A stretch of DNA of 64,000 nt from Anaspis maculata (Eukaryota; Arthropoda; Insecta; Coleoptera; Scraptiidae): positions 61,917,787 through 61,981,786 of the forward strand of contig OX421962.1 of NCBI GenBank assembly GCA_949128115.1. The letters run 5' to 3'. Below, in pieces: positions 10,973-23,142 of the stretch. A model generated the notes under the pieces. It was given only the letters and a program-made list of their open reading frames with translations. It was not told the DNA's origin and ran no database searches. Positions within the stretch are counted from its first letter, which is position 1. Every line of letters starts with the position of its first letter. The position numbers and the translations under genes are program-made.

Positions 10973-11599
10973 TTATTATAACTATTATTATCCAGTAAAC
11001 GTGGAATGGGGTTGCAGGGGGCACCCCTCAGCAGCGGGTGTGATTGCGCACTCATCTGAACTTCGCCCTAAGTTTGATTTTTCAGTGTTTATTTTATTTT
11101 AGTTTTCATTTCTTATACTTTATTCTGGAATGTAATAAAGCACCAGCATGTGCTTAAGAAGGAGTAGGAAGAGATGGAGGAGCTGGAGGAAATTTGGTGA
11201 TGGTGCTGGTGTGCCTTTTTGTGGCTGAATTTATTAATATATCCATTTATACATATATACTTAGAACCTATTCGTTTATTTAATATTCTATTTAGTGTTG
11301 TTTATATTTATATTTCTATTAATAAATTATCTACTAATAAGACAGTTTATTATTATTATATTATTATTATAAATGAGTTCCATCAATCTTACGTCTTATT
11401 TCAAATTCACCGCCACAACCCGAATGTGGATTTGAATATGCGAAATGTTTTGGCGGCAGTTATTCATGACTGCAGCTTGCAGCGCTGTTGTTCCAAATGT
11501 AATGACATATTGAGGTAAGGAAACAGATGTATAAAGCCAACACTGCCTTCAGTTACCCTCAGTTGATCTGTAAGTGGGTTTTCCCCACAGTGAATCTCA

Positions 11600-12034
11600 A
11601 GAATGATATTTGAATTATTCAGATTTCTTTCAGAAACGTCTCTTTCTGGTTTACCTCAAATCATAGGCTCAGTGACAACCGTAGATGAATTCGTCAGATC
11701 TTCGGATTATCTCAAAACACCAACCTCACTGATGTCACTCGCGATCAGATGGAAGAAGCTGATGGCAGGATATTTCTTCATGTCATGGACATGGTAATTC
11801 TCGATATTGAAAACGTCCCCATTCCAAGTTCCGATACAGACGTAGTAGTCCTAGCAATCTCCTACAACTTCGACATAAAAAGCGTCGGCCTCAGGCAATT
11901 ACGGATTCTCTATGGTACCTCCAAGACACCTAGCTATGCCTATGCTACACAGACACCTAGCAATTCATTCAATTGCAAAAGCTCTTGGAGAGTCCAGATC
12001 CGTAGCTCAGCGTGGTTTCCACGCCTACATAGGC
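11600..12034 (+). pseudogene. CXC-family uncharacterised gene, N-part (broken)
   Basis: Plus-strand remnants of a large uncharacterised protein family, multicopy in many invertebrates. The family shows HEADTRxLLH, then a DTDVVVLA strand-like motif, then FHAxTGCD, and a cysteine-rich CXC domain at the C terminus. Here: MEEADGRIFLHV (from 11749), SSDTDVVVLAISYNF (about 11830), GLRQLRILYGT (about 11890). After a frame shift comes IHSIAKALGE (about 11963), then RGFHAYIGY (about 12010). The reading frame shifts between the motifs and the last motif is cut by the MITE at 12035. The acidic DTD resembles nuclease-like cores, but no function is established. It continues at 12341. Confidence 0.65.
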
Positions 12035-12340
12035 TACGTTTACACCGTGGCTTGTGTCCGCGACCTAAGCACTAAATTCGACCCAAATAAATTTAGTCCA
12101 CGTGGTGTAAACGATCGCAGATAAGGACCAAATTAGGACCAAGTAGCTTGGGTCAGGCCTTCGGCTAGCCGTGGACTGGAGTGAATTCAGTTTTTAGAAT
12201 TATTTAGTTTAAGTTCATATTTTAAAATAGGTGAGCCGCGTTAGTCTGCCGGTGAAAACTCTGGAAGAGAAGAATTACTTCAGGTGGAATTTGGGTCAGT
12301 GCTTGGGTCAGTCCAGTTTTAGTCCACCGGTGTAAACGTA
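12035..12340. mobile_element. MITE inserted in the CXC-family gene (306 bp)
   Basis: Inverted termini TACGTTTACACCGTGG and CCACCGGTGTAAACGTA bound the block. An inner complement, CCACGTGGTGTAAAC at 12098-12112, makes a smaller 76-bp repeat at its left end. The host gene motif FHAxxG is on the left (12017-12034) and CDSV on the right (about 12350), so the insertion falls between the G and C codons of the family's TGCD motif. ATAG appears on both flanks (ACATAGG / CCATAGA), a possible decayed duplication. The superfamily is unclear. Confidence 0.7.
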
Positions 12341-12935
12341 CCCATAGATTGTGATAGCGTTCCGTTTTTTAGTTGATAGAAAGACAAAAAGACAGGTGGA
12401 GTGCTTGGAAAGATATTTACACCGATGCATTCACACCTTTAGCTCGTCCTCCTGCACATCCTCTCACTGAGGAATCTGAGGATACATTGAAGACCTCGGA
12501 AGAAAACACAGTTCGCATGTATGGAGTGTGTGATCCTCAGTGTATCACTGTAGATCAGGTTCGCAAAAACCTATTTGCCACAGAGAATCGACCTTTGGCC
12601 CTGTGGTCTTCCGACATCTGGTGCCCTAGTACAGCATGCTCGACGAGCCGCTTACCAGGCTGGTCAGTTGTGGCGACAAGCCACGTCCACTAGCCAGTGT
12701 GACACAACTCCAGAAGGATTGGGTTGGGCACTCCAAAATGATAAGTGGGAACCAGTATGGTCTCAGTTATAGGAAATGTGGAGTGCTTGTCATGCCTTGG
12801 ACCGATGTGGCTGCAAGACTGGTTGCCAAACTATGCAATGTAAATGCAAAAGAAATCGGCTACCCTGCACTCTTAGTTGCAAGAGCTGTAAAGGAGGCTG
12901 CACCAACAAAAACTATGCCTTCAGTTTTTTTTTTA
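12341..12935 (+). pseudogene. CXC-family uncharacterised gene, C-part (broken)
   Basis: Continuation of the remnant at 11600. CDSVPFF (about 12348) follows the FHAxxG of the first part. Then come KDRWSAWKDIYTDAF (about 12390), VRMYGVCDPQC (12510), a frame change to VQHARRAAYQAGQLWRQ (about 12620), and EGLGWALQNDKWEPVWSQL ending in a stop. In the next frame, CGCKTGCQTMQCKCKRNRLP followed by CTLSCKSCKGGCTNK (about 12806-12915) is a CXC / TSO1-tesmin-like cysteine-rich domain, a zinc-binding fold that in other proteins binds DNA. At least two frame shifts and one stop show it is dead. The order of motifs matches the family along its length. Confidence 0.7.
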
Positions 12936-13140
12936 TAAATTTGGAGGAAAGGATAGGTACTAGAAGCCCCAATAATTACTTTTCAGTTCAGGACTTGATC
13001 CTACGATTGGTTCAGCTGATCCAGAGAACAGTGTGCAACAAATTATTGCGAATAATATGTAACTGAATATCTCTTCATAAGTATAAATATTGAAAAAAAT
13101 TGCCTTCTATGCTTCCTTCATTCAATAACTCCCTCCAGAT

Positions 13141-13556
13141 ATTTCGAATGTTATTTTAGATGAAGAAAACGTAAAGAGCGCCCCAAAATTAGTCGGTTTA
13201 GACACGCGACAAGCTTATTTTCAAATCAGATGAAATTTTGCTAAATAGGCGGCCATATTTAAAAAATGGCGCCCGAAAATGAAAAAATGACTGTATCTTG
13301 TGACGTACTTCATCTCTATCTTTCTTAGCGATATTAAATTGTGTGGAATCGACACCAGAATTGTGAAAATCGGTCAATATTTAAAAAAGTTACTTTTTTC
13401 AAGGGGGGCTCCCCCCCCCCGCTCTCCTAAGGGACCGATTTCCATGTGCTGCGGAAAAAAATGTTTGTTAGGGTCTAAGTAACAACTGTACTAAGTGGCT
13501 TGCTTGTAACATCAAATGCCGTTTTTTTATGTGTACCTCGGCTACTATTAGAAGTC
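13141..13556 (-). repeat. Right inverted arm of the 3-kb element
   Basis: Inverted partner of 10541-10972. It reaches from ATTTCGAATGTTATTTTAGA to the CCTCGGCTACTATTAGAAG end. Confidence 0.8.
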
Positions 13557-15066
13557 TTTTTGTGCGGAGATCTCTTCGGCGCGCGTAACTCAAACACACA
13601 TCTTTGATTGGATGTATATTTATGCGGCTCTCGTTGAAATACATGTATAATAGTGCAACGTTGCGATGATTAATGCATCCGAGCTGGATGGCCGCTTCAG
13701 CCCCGAAAAGCCCTTAGAGGCATATAAAATAGAAATTTGCGGAGCTAATGGGCGCCATGCATCAAAGTGAAATGCTCCTCGGCGCGGTGGAGTTTTTCTC
13801 CACCGCGTGGGCTGAGTAATGAGCATTCAGGTATAAAGATGCAACATAGAAAACTGTTTGTTAACAAACTCCTCGGAAGGAACGGCTGGGACAATGCGAT
13901 GTAAGGAAAAACACATTTTTCAGTCCGGGAGAGAACAATGAGGAATCGATTATCCGTGAAATAGCAGGACGGAATTTGGAAAGGCAACCGGAATTTTCGG
14001 CAAGTACCTTTCTTTTACCAGAGGTTTTTATACCGGAATCTCCTCTTGATGGCAGAAGTGCATTAGATGTCAGGCCATTTTCCCGCATATAGGCTCAACA
14101 GTTGAGATGAAAAGTAAAATAAAAACTGCTCTGAACTTTTCCACACTGAGATTCCTGAGACCTGTATAGCTCACTAGCTGTGCAGATCACTATCTATAGC
14201 CATTCTCATTTGCCTGGGGTCCTCAAGGCGCAAGTTCACTTATATTGGCCGTCACTGGTCGAGTTCATGCAACCACCCCGATCGATAAAGCGCTCCCGGT
14301 AAAACAGCCAATTGAACCAGTGAACTTGTCTACTTGAAGACGTGCGCACGAGCTACGAGCCAAGGAAACCGCCTATATAAGAAGTTCTATACTACTTGTA
14401 ATACGTGGTCGGGTTGTTCGATAAATCAATACACATGCTGAGATTCCATATGAAACAATGATGTCTCACAAATTCAGTTGATACTGACAGCAACAGCTAT
14501 GATAGAGAGACCTATTGAATTTATTGATGAGCGTTGAAAATAATGTGATTTCCCAAGGGAGCATCACACAATCACACAAATAGAAATGAACAATAAGATG
14601 TGAGAAAAATCGATGAGTTTACTCCTTTATTATTATCATCATTCTGATAAATAAATCACCATCATCAGCTGGAATGAAGCACATCCTTTCAATTTTCATT
14701 GAAATTTCATACGCGAAAAGCCAAGCAGTAGGTATCTTTTATTTTAAAAATGCATGGGGAAGTTTAGGTAAAATACTCAACAGTCAACACGAGAAATATC
14801 TCTCTTCACGTTCTAACTTCCAAATTTGGTAATGGCACAATAAAATTAGTACAACACACATATATGTAATTTTCGAGATAATGCAAAAATTGCAAGTTGT
14901 GAAATCATCAAGCTATGGCTGCAATTATAGGTACATACCGTTCATTTGCCACTACTTTATACCACGTTATGTATTTGCATATTGCACACTGTACTTATGG
15001 TGGTGCACTAAATCTCATTTTTTCCAACGCAACTGTATATAGGTATTGTATCTAACTTACACTTAC
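13557..15066. other. Intergenic with one strong hairpin
   Basis: No gene. At 13783-13807 a 10-bp perfect stem CGCGGTGGAG / CTCCACCGCG closes a 5-base loop, with weaker pairing outside (GAAATGCTC ... GAGCATTC). At 14380-14400 there is a TATATAAG box-like string, but no transcript evidence. Confidence 0.35.
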
Positions 15067-15133
15067 ATGAACAACGGGGTTCAGGAGATTGGAAAGTTGA
15101 CACATACACACACAGCTCCAAAGATAAACGTAC

Positions 15134-15717
15134 CTGAAACAATACAATAATAAATATTAGGAACATAAAATTGCAACTAATAGCAGTACAGCTACCTCTA
15201 TTATCTAATATCTGGGAGACAAGAGAAACAGTATTCTTGCCCACCTATAGAGAATATGAATGGAGTCTATAGGCATCGGCTGCGTGATCAAGATTTAATG
15301 GTGTAAAAATGTTAAAATTTCGCCTACGGCCGCCAGGCAAGCAAATGGACATTAATTCAGTGTTTTAAGTCATGGTGAGATAAGAAACTAGCAGTTTGTA
15401 ATTAGGCAGATGACAGCTGAATTGCATCATGAGAGTTTTGTGGTGCATGCATGAGATTACCATTAGGAGGCGAAATGCGTCTCCGGCTGTGAGACGAAGA
15501 ACGGTTTTTATAGATTTTTTGCTCTCATCTCCTCAGAAGTCCAAACTTCAATTTCGTCCAAAATTATTTCAACTGTACCTATACCTATCCAAATCCAATA
15601 TTGATTGTCTTGAGCCCTTAGCTGGAACAGGGCACTTAGTCACAATTTGCAATTTGCTTTATACTAACTAAGTAACTATTGTCAAAAATATGGTGGTGCA
15701 CTGTCAAAAATCAATTA
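15134..15717. other. Intergenic, nothing recognised
   Basis: Contains an 80-codon open frame (15429-15671) without motifs. See the findings for a possible splice-flanked segment just before it, on the minus strand. Confidence 0.3.
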
Positions 15718-15945
15718 ATGTGACATTTCCGGCAGCTATAGAATTTGACATTTGCTTCAGAAATATTGTTTTTGGAGCTCGGGTATAGGTTTCATATGGT
15801 AGATTATCATTAAACGTTGATAAATTGATGATTAGCTTTCATTATGAACTCCATTTAACTTAGAAAACGATTTATTTCTAGTGCAAATGTCAAATTTTAC
15901 AGCCACCCGACCCGAGATGTCATTTTATTCGAATTGTACCACATA
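15718..15945. mobile_element. Palindromic MITE, family P1, copy 2
   Basis: Outer arms ATGTGACATTTCCGGCAGC then GAATTTGACATTTG, mirrored by GCAAATGTCAAATTTTACAG and CCGAGATGTCATTTTATTCG. The spacer (GGTTTCATATGGTAGATTAT) matches the copy at 28743-28993. Non-coding. Confidence 0.75.
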
Positions 15946-17689
15946 TATTGAATTTGCCTCAAGCAAATTATAAAATCTTGATATCTACGAAAGAATCTCT
16001 GAATTATAAAATCTTGGCATAAAAGAATCCGCTTAGTATTTGATCAGAACAATGCGATACTTACCTTATTATTTTATGCGAATGTATTGAATTAAAAATT
16101 AAAATTCCAAATTTCTATATTAGAAATTATCATGTACAAGTAGAAAACAGAATGCTGTGCAATAATAAAAAAAAATATTCAAAAAATAATCAATCGAATA
16201 ATAATTCAAGCTCGGACCTGCAGCATAATATTCCGATTCCGCACGCACCAGATTTTACCGATATCAGCGTTTAGCGAAATAGTGAGACCACCGCTCATAC
16301 CTAATGCTAGAGAAAAAGAGTTGGAATATAAAGTATTGAGAAGCGGAACGGTGGATGCACAAAAAACTACAATAATAACGAGCCGCGAGGCGGCGAGTTA
16401 AGCAATGCAGGAGTATTACAAAAATGAATTGAATTACATGTTTTTCATACTGCTTTGTCTATTTTGCCTTTATTTACTTAATAAAAATAAGAAAATGTAC
16501 AAAATGACACATGAATGGTGCTTATGTCATTAATGACAACCAAAACAGTGGCACAAAGTGCTCTATTTTCAGTTGAAAACTAGAATTTTGTGACACTGTT
16601 TTTTCGCAAAAACAGTGTTACAAAGTAGTCATAGTATAACCGAAATAGACAAAAGGTATTGTCACACTCCTTCCTTTGGAGCACTCCTTCCATTGGCAGT
16701 CTGTATTGATCTCGCTCCCTAGAGCTGAACTGAAAACAGCTGTATCAGGCCTAGTTAACATTGGTAGGTGGTAAGCCGAAGCCAAACCTTTATTGTCAAC
16801 ATTATTCTATCTATACAGCATACAGCAATACTTAATGTTTAGCTAGAATTGTATACACAATAGGCACAACCTATTGATTCATGATATAATGAAGGTAATC
16901 AAACCGTCGTCTAGTCAACTTCAATTATCCATAAGTTTAGTATACATTATGCCTATGCCCGCATAGCCACAATTATAACAGGGCAGTGCCAGTGTATTGA
17001 TCATTAAAAACTTGCCACTCTGGTTACACCTAGGTGCCTATATTTTTCGTACAAGTAACCAGGAAAACTAACACGTTGTTATTATTAGGAGTGCTTTCCT
17101 AAGCCTTGAGCCTGCTAGCACCAACGGGACCCTTGGAGACTTTTTTGGTGACGAAGCACATGCTTCAGATTATCTATGCGGAAGCTCAGCTCAACTCTTT
17201 ATATCAAAAATTTCTCAACTATAAGTTTAGAATCTCACACTTTCCAAAAACCCACAAGTCCTAATACTTATACCTAATATAAATTAACAATATTTTTCAA
17301 AAAATTCTTCAATGTCATTTGCTTGGCAGATTGTTTGTAAAAAAAATTGCGCGAATAAAAAAGTTGGTCGCTCAGTCTGAAAGTTGATACATCCATAGCC
17401 AATCAAGATGTTTTCTGGTCTGTAAGCAAAGTATTCAACAATTGTTTCAAACCGATATTACACCAATTAAATCAAGTTTTGACAACTATACTTAAAGTCC
17501 TATCGCTTTATTATGTCGAAAGAGATAATGATTATGTAAAGCTTAAAAAGTCATTTTTTTTCAAGAAAGTCAATATTTGATGATTTTTCGAAATAAACAA
17601 ATCGTCCTCATGTCTGTCGCGGGACCTCTTATCGTAGCATCCTCCCTGTAACGTTTTCTTGAAAATAATTACTTCAAAATAATTAATTG
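15946..17689. other. Intergenic with weak inverted repeat
   Basis: At about 16445-16665 CTTTGTCTATTTTGCC and AACAGTGGCACAAAG face imperfect complements (AAATAGACAAAAGG, ACTTTGTAACACTG), suggesting an old palindromic MITE. The rest is AT-rich and unassigned. Confidence 0.3.
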
Positions 17690-17830
17690 AAATAATATAA
17701 AAACCCGGCCGGTAGCGCGGCGGACTCCGTCTTTGGAAGCAATTCCAGGGATCGTGGGCAGGACGGCAACCGTAAGGCAGAGAAGAATACCAGAAGTAGG
17801 GCGGCATTTTCAAAAACACACCAACTGATT
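17690..17830 (+). repeat. Possible tRNA-like SINE fragment
   Basis: CCGGTAGCGCGGCGGACTC looks like an A box with its D stem, followed by TTCCAGGGATCGTGGG. The expected B box (GGTTCGAATCC) is missing or decayed. The block is GC-rich against an AT-rich background. Weak call. Confidence 0.3.
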
Positions 17831-20800
17831 AACACGTTACCATATTTTCGCTCATTGTGTATCTAGAACTGATCCATCATTGCTGGTCTTGAACACAATG
17901 AAAGATCAAGAAACATTCTTTTTTCCATAGCTTATTTGAAAGTTTCATTTCCAGCCGTTTCAATAATAGACAATGTTGAAATTACGCTTTTTACATGTGT
18001 TAGCATACGGCACTATTCTCAAATCCCCTAGCATGGTTGCGCCAGCGCAGAAATGGCACTGAATTTCGCCTATTAAAGACAACGGTCATCACTCATCATT
18101 TTCGCAGAAATCGACAAAAATAATTGAGCAGGGTTCGTATTTGAATGTTGAAAGTAGGTAAGGGTATCTGATGTGTTTTTTCTCGCTGATCTTATATCTA
18201 CCCACAATTCACTCATTTCAGAAAATGCGATACCACTTTCGTTGGTCCATTAAAATGCACGTTTAGGTTTGACAATCAAAATTAACAGAGATAGATATCG
18301 CCTTTGTCGGAATTATTGGCATAACAGAGGAGGAGTTTAAGGAGGCACTTCGAGAAATTTAATTATTAGGGAGTTTCATTAAGGTACGGTAAGCCGCATA
18401 TTGTGGAAAACTGTATAGGGAGAAATTCAAACGAGGGTTTTAAGTGCCGTTGACGGTCTTGAAACCACAATTTATGGCGGAGAACTTCATTACGGTGGTG
18501 GTGTATTCGCATATTTCAAGTGATAGACGGTGTAAATGAGATTGTATTGTTATTGTGTTCATGCATATTTCAATGCGGGGTAGTAAAGTGGCCCACATCA
18601 GATTTTTCAGAGGGGACATTTCACTTTGACTTTTCCAAGTCCTGCTATCCTACCTACAAAGGGTAGTTACATCCGTAGTCAAAATTTTATACCAGGGTTG
18701 AGATGTTTACGTTTTATGCAATCAAAAAGAAAAACCAACCCAATCCAGTCAACAGAGGGTGATGTTATTTCAACTCGTCTGGGGAGGTGATGTTCTATAG
18801 GAAAAATCTGTAATCCAGGTCATCATATGCACCATATCATATCGCATATACCTTTGTTGAAAAAAGGTTCATTTTCTGATTTTTTTTTCATTATCTAAGG
18901 GCCTCTTCAAAAATGATAATTTCAAAATTGCAGGAGCTTACTGCGATGAGAAGTTCCGAACTTCGAATCCTATCATCAGAATAGGTGTATGTGTGATGTA
19001 GTTATCACGTTATCAGTGTTGAGGATGTGACAAAATTACAGTTCTATTCGCGATCTCACTGATATTGTTCTTGGTAGCTGTTCCTGATTAAACTCTCGAC
19101 GAGAAAAATATCTAAATCTGAATATAAATCAATGTTTCTAGTTTTCTCACGAACAACTCGCGTGTAAGTCATCATTGCGTTAGCGTTTGCACCACATGAA
19201 TGAAATAATAGGAAATTTTTAATCGAGTTATCCTTTTAAGTCCTGAACAAGTGAACAATGCGACCTCAGTGTTTTTACTTTCTAATATATCATTCAATAA
19301 CGATTTGTATGCATGAGAATTTGTCACCATTGTCAGGAAGTTGGATACATAAGAGCATCAAGTATAGTGTAAGGTACTCGTACAACTAACTTTTGATTTT
19401 TGTTTGTAGGTAGGTAGGTACCCAAATCCCGGCTGCACTTACGGGAAGCAAAATATGTAATAAATAAAAATTAAATCAAAATGCTCATGAGACTCGGAAA
19501 AAATGTGTAGTCAGTTAGTTAACGGACAAAGCCCAAAAGCTGTGTGCGAACATCGAACGGAAAGCATGCCCCCGGATTAAATTTAAATCACATTTTACAG
19601 TGATGGAACTTATTCGACTTCGAATTTATTATTATGTGCAAAACAAAGTGATATAAATAATACTTCTTAGTAGAGAACGTGAATCTTCCCACTCGGACGA
19701 ATAAAAAACATGATAAATGGTTTAGTTCCATCAAAACCAAACTGAGAATTAAAAACCGATTCGTTTTTGCTTATATTTTGACATTTCATGGTCGAATCCT
19801 CCAAAATCGTGTTGTTCGTCCTAAATAACAATTTGTTCAAGTCACAATAGTAATATTTCTCGTAGTTTTTTTACTGCTTAAATATGTATAAGTGTAAGAT
19901 TGTTATAGCCAGTCATATTTTTAGATGTATATGATTGTGGTATACCCATCTAATTTGAATTTAAATAATCGGTAACTTAACAACATCTAGAGCTTTGTGT
20001 TCTGATTTTATTGTGATGCTATTGAAGAGCTATGCTACTTCGATATCATCTGCATTAGCAATTAAAATTAAATTTACACGATTTCATTTCAAAATAAATG
20101 GCTTGTTAAAGATATCGCACCTTTTTCCCACAAGCGACGATTTCTTTAATGTTATTTTATATTTACACAATTAACTAATTTGAACCAGTCATAATTAATT
20201 ACAACAACCACATAAATTTATCGTGCATGTCACATGAAGATAGGCACATAAATGCTGATTTTTTTCAAATCACTTCGATGCATTATTAACATTTATTATT
20301 TTTTATTTACCTATCGACAAAATAATTATTAATCCTAGCTAAACTTCATAGATTTTCTACAGAAACTTGCAATAATTTAAATTTGCCCGTTAGATCCAAA
20401 TAAAGGTCCAGAATGCCGTAAGGTCGAAAAAAGAGGTACTGAAAATTAACAAAACAAAGATCTTTAAGCAATTTGACGGCCTATTAGCCAAGCGTACAGA
20501 ATTTCCCAAAGACTTTATTTCAACAGCGAAATCTTGATCCAACCGCGTATAGAAAATATAGTCTTACTTTTTTCGCGGATGAGCTGTGTATATTTGCACC
20601 GTTTTTGTCTTAATCAGACACATTCTAAAGAGTTGTTCTACTTTCGTGGATTGCTAAAAACTCTTGAATTTCTTATAAATTTTACTTGTTTGTATAATAA
20701 TGATTCAATACCTACACTTTCTTCTCACTTTTAGTCATGGTATTCGCGGATTTCAAGCTTGATAACAACATTTATATGCATATAGTGTGGTAAAATGAAA

Positions 20801-21513
20801 CCTGTTTCTAGTTGTTTTGGGGAGATTTACCCAAACAATGCATTGTTTTATGTATAATACAACCACGTAGGTACTACAACTAATTTGAATGAAGTGTCTA
20901 TGGAGCTTTTGACACTTGAGTATATTTAAGAGCTTTTCCTTGCATCTTGCATCAATCATCCTATCTACCTGAATGACATCTGAGATTAGGGAAATGTCTA
21001 GGGAAAATGTCGATTTTTTGACATCTGTGGTGACATAAAATTCAAACATTCGAAAGCCCACTTTCACCAACACTATAATGCCCTCAAAATTTGTGGGGTT
21101 TATGAAAGAAAAAGTTTATGCTAGCGATCAACAAATGAAATATGAATCAACAATTGAAGCAAGAAATTCGACTCTTTACCGGCGAAACAAAGCCCCAATA
21201 TCCCAAAAAGTGATAAAAATTTCGCTATCCTATACCTACCTACAATAGAGATCGTCAAAATTTACGAAAAAATCGCAAGATCACTGTGCTTGGTGCAAGC
21301 TTTGAGGCTAAACAATCAATCTTCCAAAACCCAAATCCAAGCGGAGAAATCACTCCAATCACAACAAAAGTAGGTACCCAGTTTAGCTATGCTGTGATGA
21401 ACAAAAAACAATAAAAAATTGCATCAAAATCAAACAAGCTGAAACTTGCAAAGTGCATGCCAAGCAACTGGGGGAAAAGCAAAATAAAGGAATGGCCGTG
21501 AACAGGTACTTAC
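17831..21513. other. Long featureless stretch
   Basis: 3.7 kb with no repeat copy, RNA gene or coding motif. A 106-codon minus frame (20753-21073) has no signal or family motif and is within chance expectation. TAGGTA words occur in clusters (19405-19420). Confidence 0.4.
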
Positions 21514-22417
21514 TTCCAATATAGGCGGAAACCGCAAGCAAGTTCACAAATCCTGCTGAAACATTTTCCTCCCGTCGCGTCTTGAAAATCCCGAGCTTTT
21601 TCTACTTATTTTTAACGACGCTTTTCACTTGTTCGAACAAAACTTCTGAATCAAACTTGTAGAGCCCCATGAAATTACCATCAGGAGCAGGAGCGAGAGC
21701 AGGAGCTTCGTTTGCTGTATTCGCGCTGTTAACATCTCAAATCACTTATCTTGATGGAAGAACTGGTGCAAAAAAATCTATTTCGCATTATACTTACCGC
21801 ATTTTTCGACTAATGACTTGCGAAAGATTTTTCCATTATTACCAGGAGACAGAAGTTTGCATGAAAAAAAAAACGATCTTCTACAAATTTGGGAGTTGAT
21901 TAAATTTGTTCTGAGGCCCATCTAATCCGTTAATGGATCAATGAAATCGTTTTACAGTTATGCGTATTGCACGTAGATGAGAATTTGGGCTGCTTTTGTT
22001 CAAATTCTATTACAAACAACAAAGCCGGCCGGACAATCCGTGGGATCTGAGCAAAGTTAGACTTGGGCTAGCTTTTCAATAATAATATATTTTTTTTCTT
22101 CTCAAAAATCGTTCTATAGATCTCAAAACAAAGTAACTTTCGGTATCTACATACAAATACGTTACAGCCCCTCGCAGCAGCCATCAGCAGCAGCGCCCCC
22201 ACCAGTAGTTGTAAGCTGAAATTACGAATTATGTTTTGACATTGTCCTTGTGAACGTTAATTTATAATTTCATAATGTTACATGATATTTCCGAACCTAT
22301 CTAACGAAGTTTTTGAGATTCACATCTCTATGGTAGAGAAAGAGAGTGTTTACAAATGTTCGTTTTTGTTCCATCATTTCTTTTGGTGAGTATAAGGGTG
22401 TTCACGCGAGACGGATA
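21514..22417. other. Intergenic; purine-rich part and possible minus-strand donor
   Basis: A GAGCAGGAGCGAGAGCAGG tract lies at 21683-21703. The minus strand at 21513 shows GGAA/GTAAGTACC, a consensus-like splice donor (see findings). No conserved protein is visible. Confidence 0.25.
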
Positions 22418-23126
22418 CCCCCCCCCCCCCTCATAAAAAACTTTCCCTTCAAGATAATTCGAAAAAGAAAAAACTTTCCTAGAACAATTTTTTCCATAGT
22501 TTCGAAATACGTCAAGTTTAATTTTGCATTTCGTGTCATATACAGGCTGTTCCAATTTGTTTTGCTTTTTTTTCTCGAAACACCCTGTATTTCATCAGCA
22601 CAACACAATCGATGCACATTGTTATATTAATTATAAATATGCAGTTGACTTCTGGATTTTCTTTGGAAAAAATTGAAAATTTCGCAATGCTATCTCCAAA
22701 AACGTCTATTTTTGAGAATGATGGACTCATTCAAGAATTCAAATATGTCCAGGATATTTTGTTTTACTTTTAAATGACATGGAATGGCATGACATGCCTG
22801 AACAAATATTCGGAATATATTTGAATCCTAATATGAATCGATCATTCTGAAAAAAAAAACATTTTTGAGATGCCACCGTGAATCTTTTTATTTTTTTACA
22901 GAAATAATTAAGAACCGTCATGCATATTTGTAATCACGATAACAATGTGGATCGATTGTGCTGATGAAATACATGATGTTACAAAAAATGCAAGAAAAAT
23001 TGCGACACCTGTATATGGCACAAAATGGAAAATTATACTTGACATATTCAGAAACCACGGAAAAAAATTGTTGCAGGAAAGTTATTTCTGCCTCAATTAT
23101 CGTGAAGGGGAAGTTTTTTGTGGGGG
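22418..23126. mobile_element. Foldback palindrome F2 (0.7 kb)
   Basis: The left arm begins at a run of 13 C then AAACTTTCCCTTCAAGATAA, and is mirrored by TTATCGTGAAGGGGAAGTTT before a run of G. Further matches are TTGCATTTCGTGTCATATAC with its complement, and CATCAGCACAACACAATCGA with TCGATTGTGCTGATG. The centre is near 22770. An ACACCCTGTATTTC module sits in the left arm. No gene. Confidence 0.85.
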
Positions 23127-23142
23127 CCTATCTACTCTGTTA

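Larger units (their letters stand above)
10541..13556 (+). mobile_element. 3-kb element with ~430-bp inverted arms and CXC-family gene
   Basis: The left arm (10541-10972) and right arm (13141-13556) are inverted copies. Matching landmarks are TAGTAGCCGAGG / CCTCGGCTACTA, GGCATTTGATGTTACAAGCA and its complement, CCGCAGCACATG, the G-run / C-run at 10688 and 13411, TTGACCGATTTTCACAA, and the GCGCCATTTT/GGCCGCC part. Between them lie plus-strand remnants of one gene (11600-12940) and a nested MITE. The arrangement, long inverted arms around a single gene, is that of an autonomous-type DNA transposon, now decayed. No target duplication was identified, so the outer limits may be short by some bases. 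Confidence 0.75.

Noticed and set aside
14375..14400. TATATAAG as a core promoter
   Set aside because: A single TATA-like string in AT-rich DNA, with no linked coding sequence or other promoter element.
20753..21073. 106-codon minus-strand open frame
   Set aside because: No motif, AT-rich, in range of chance frames for this window.
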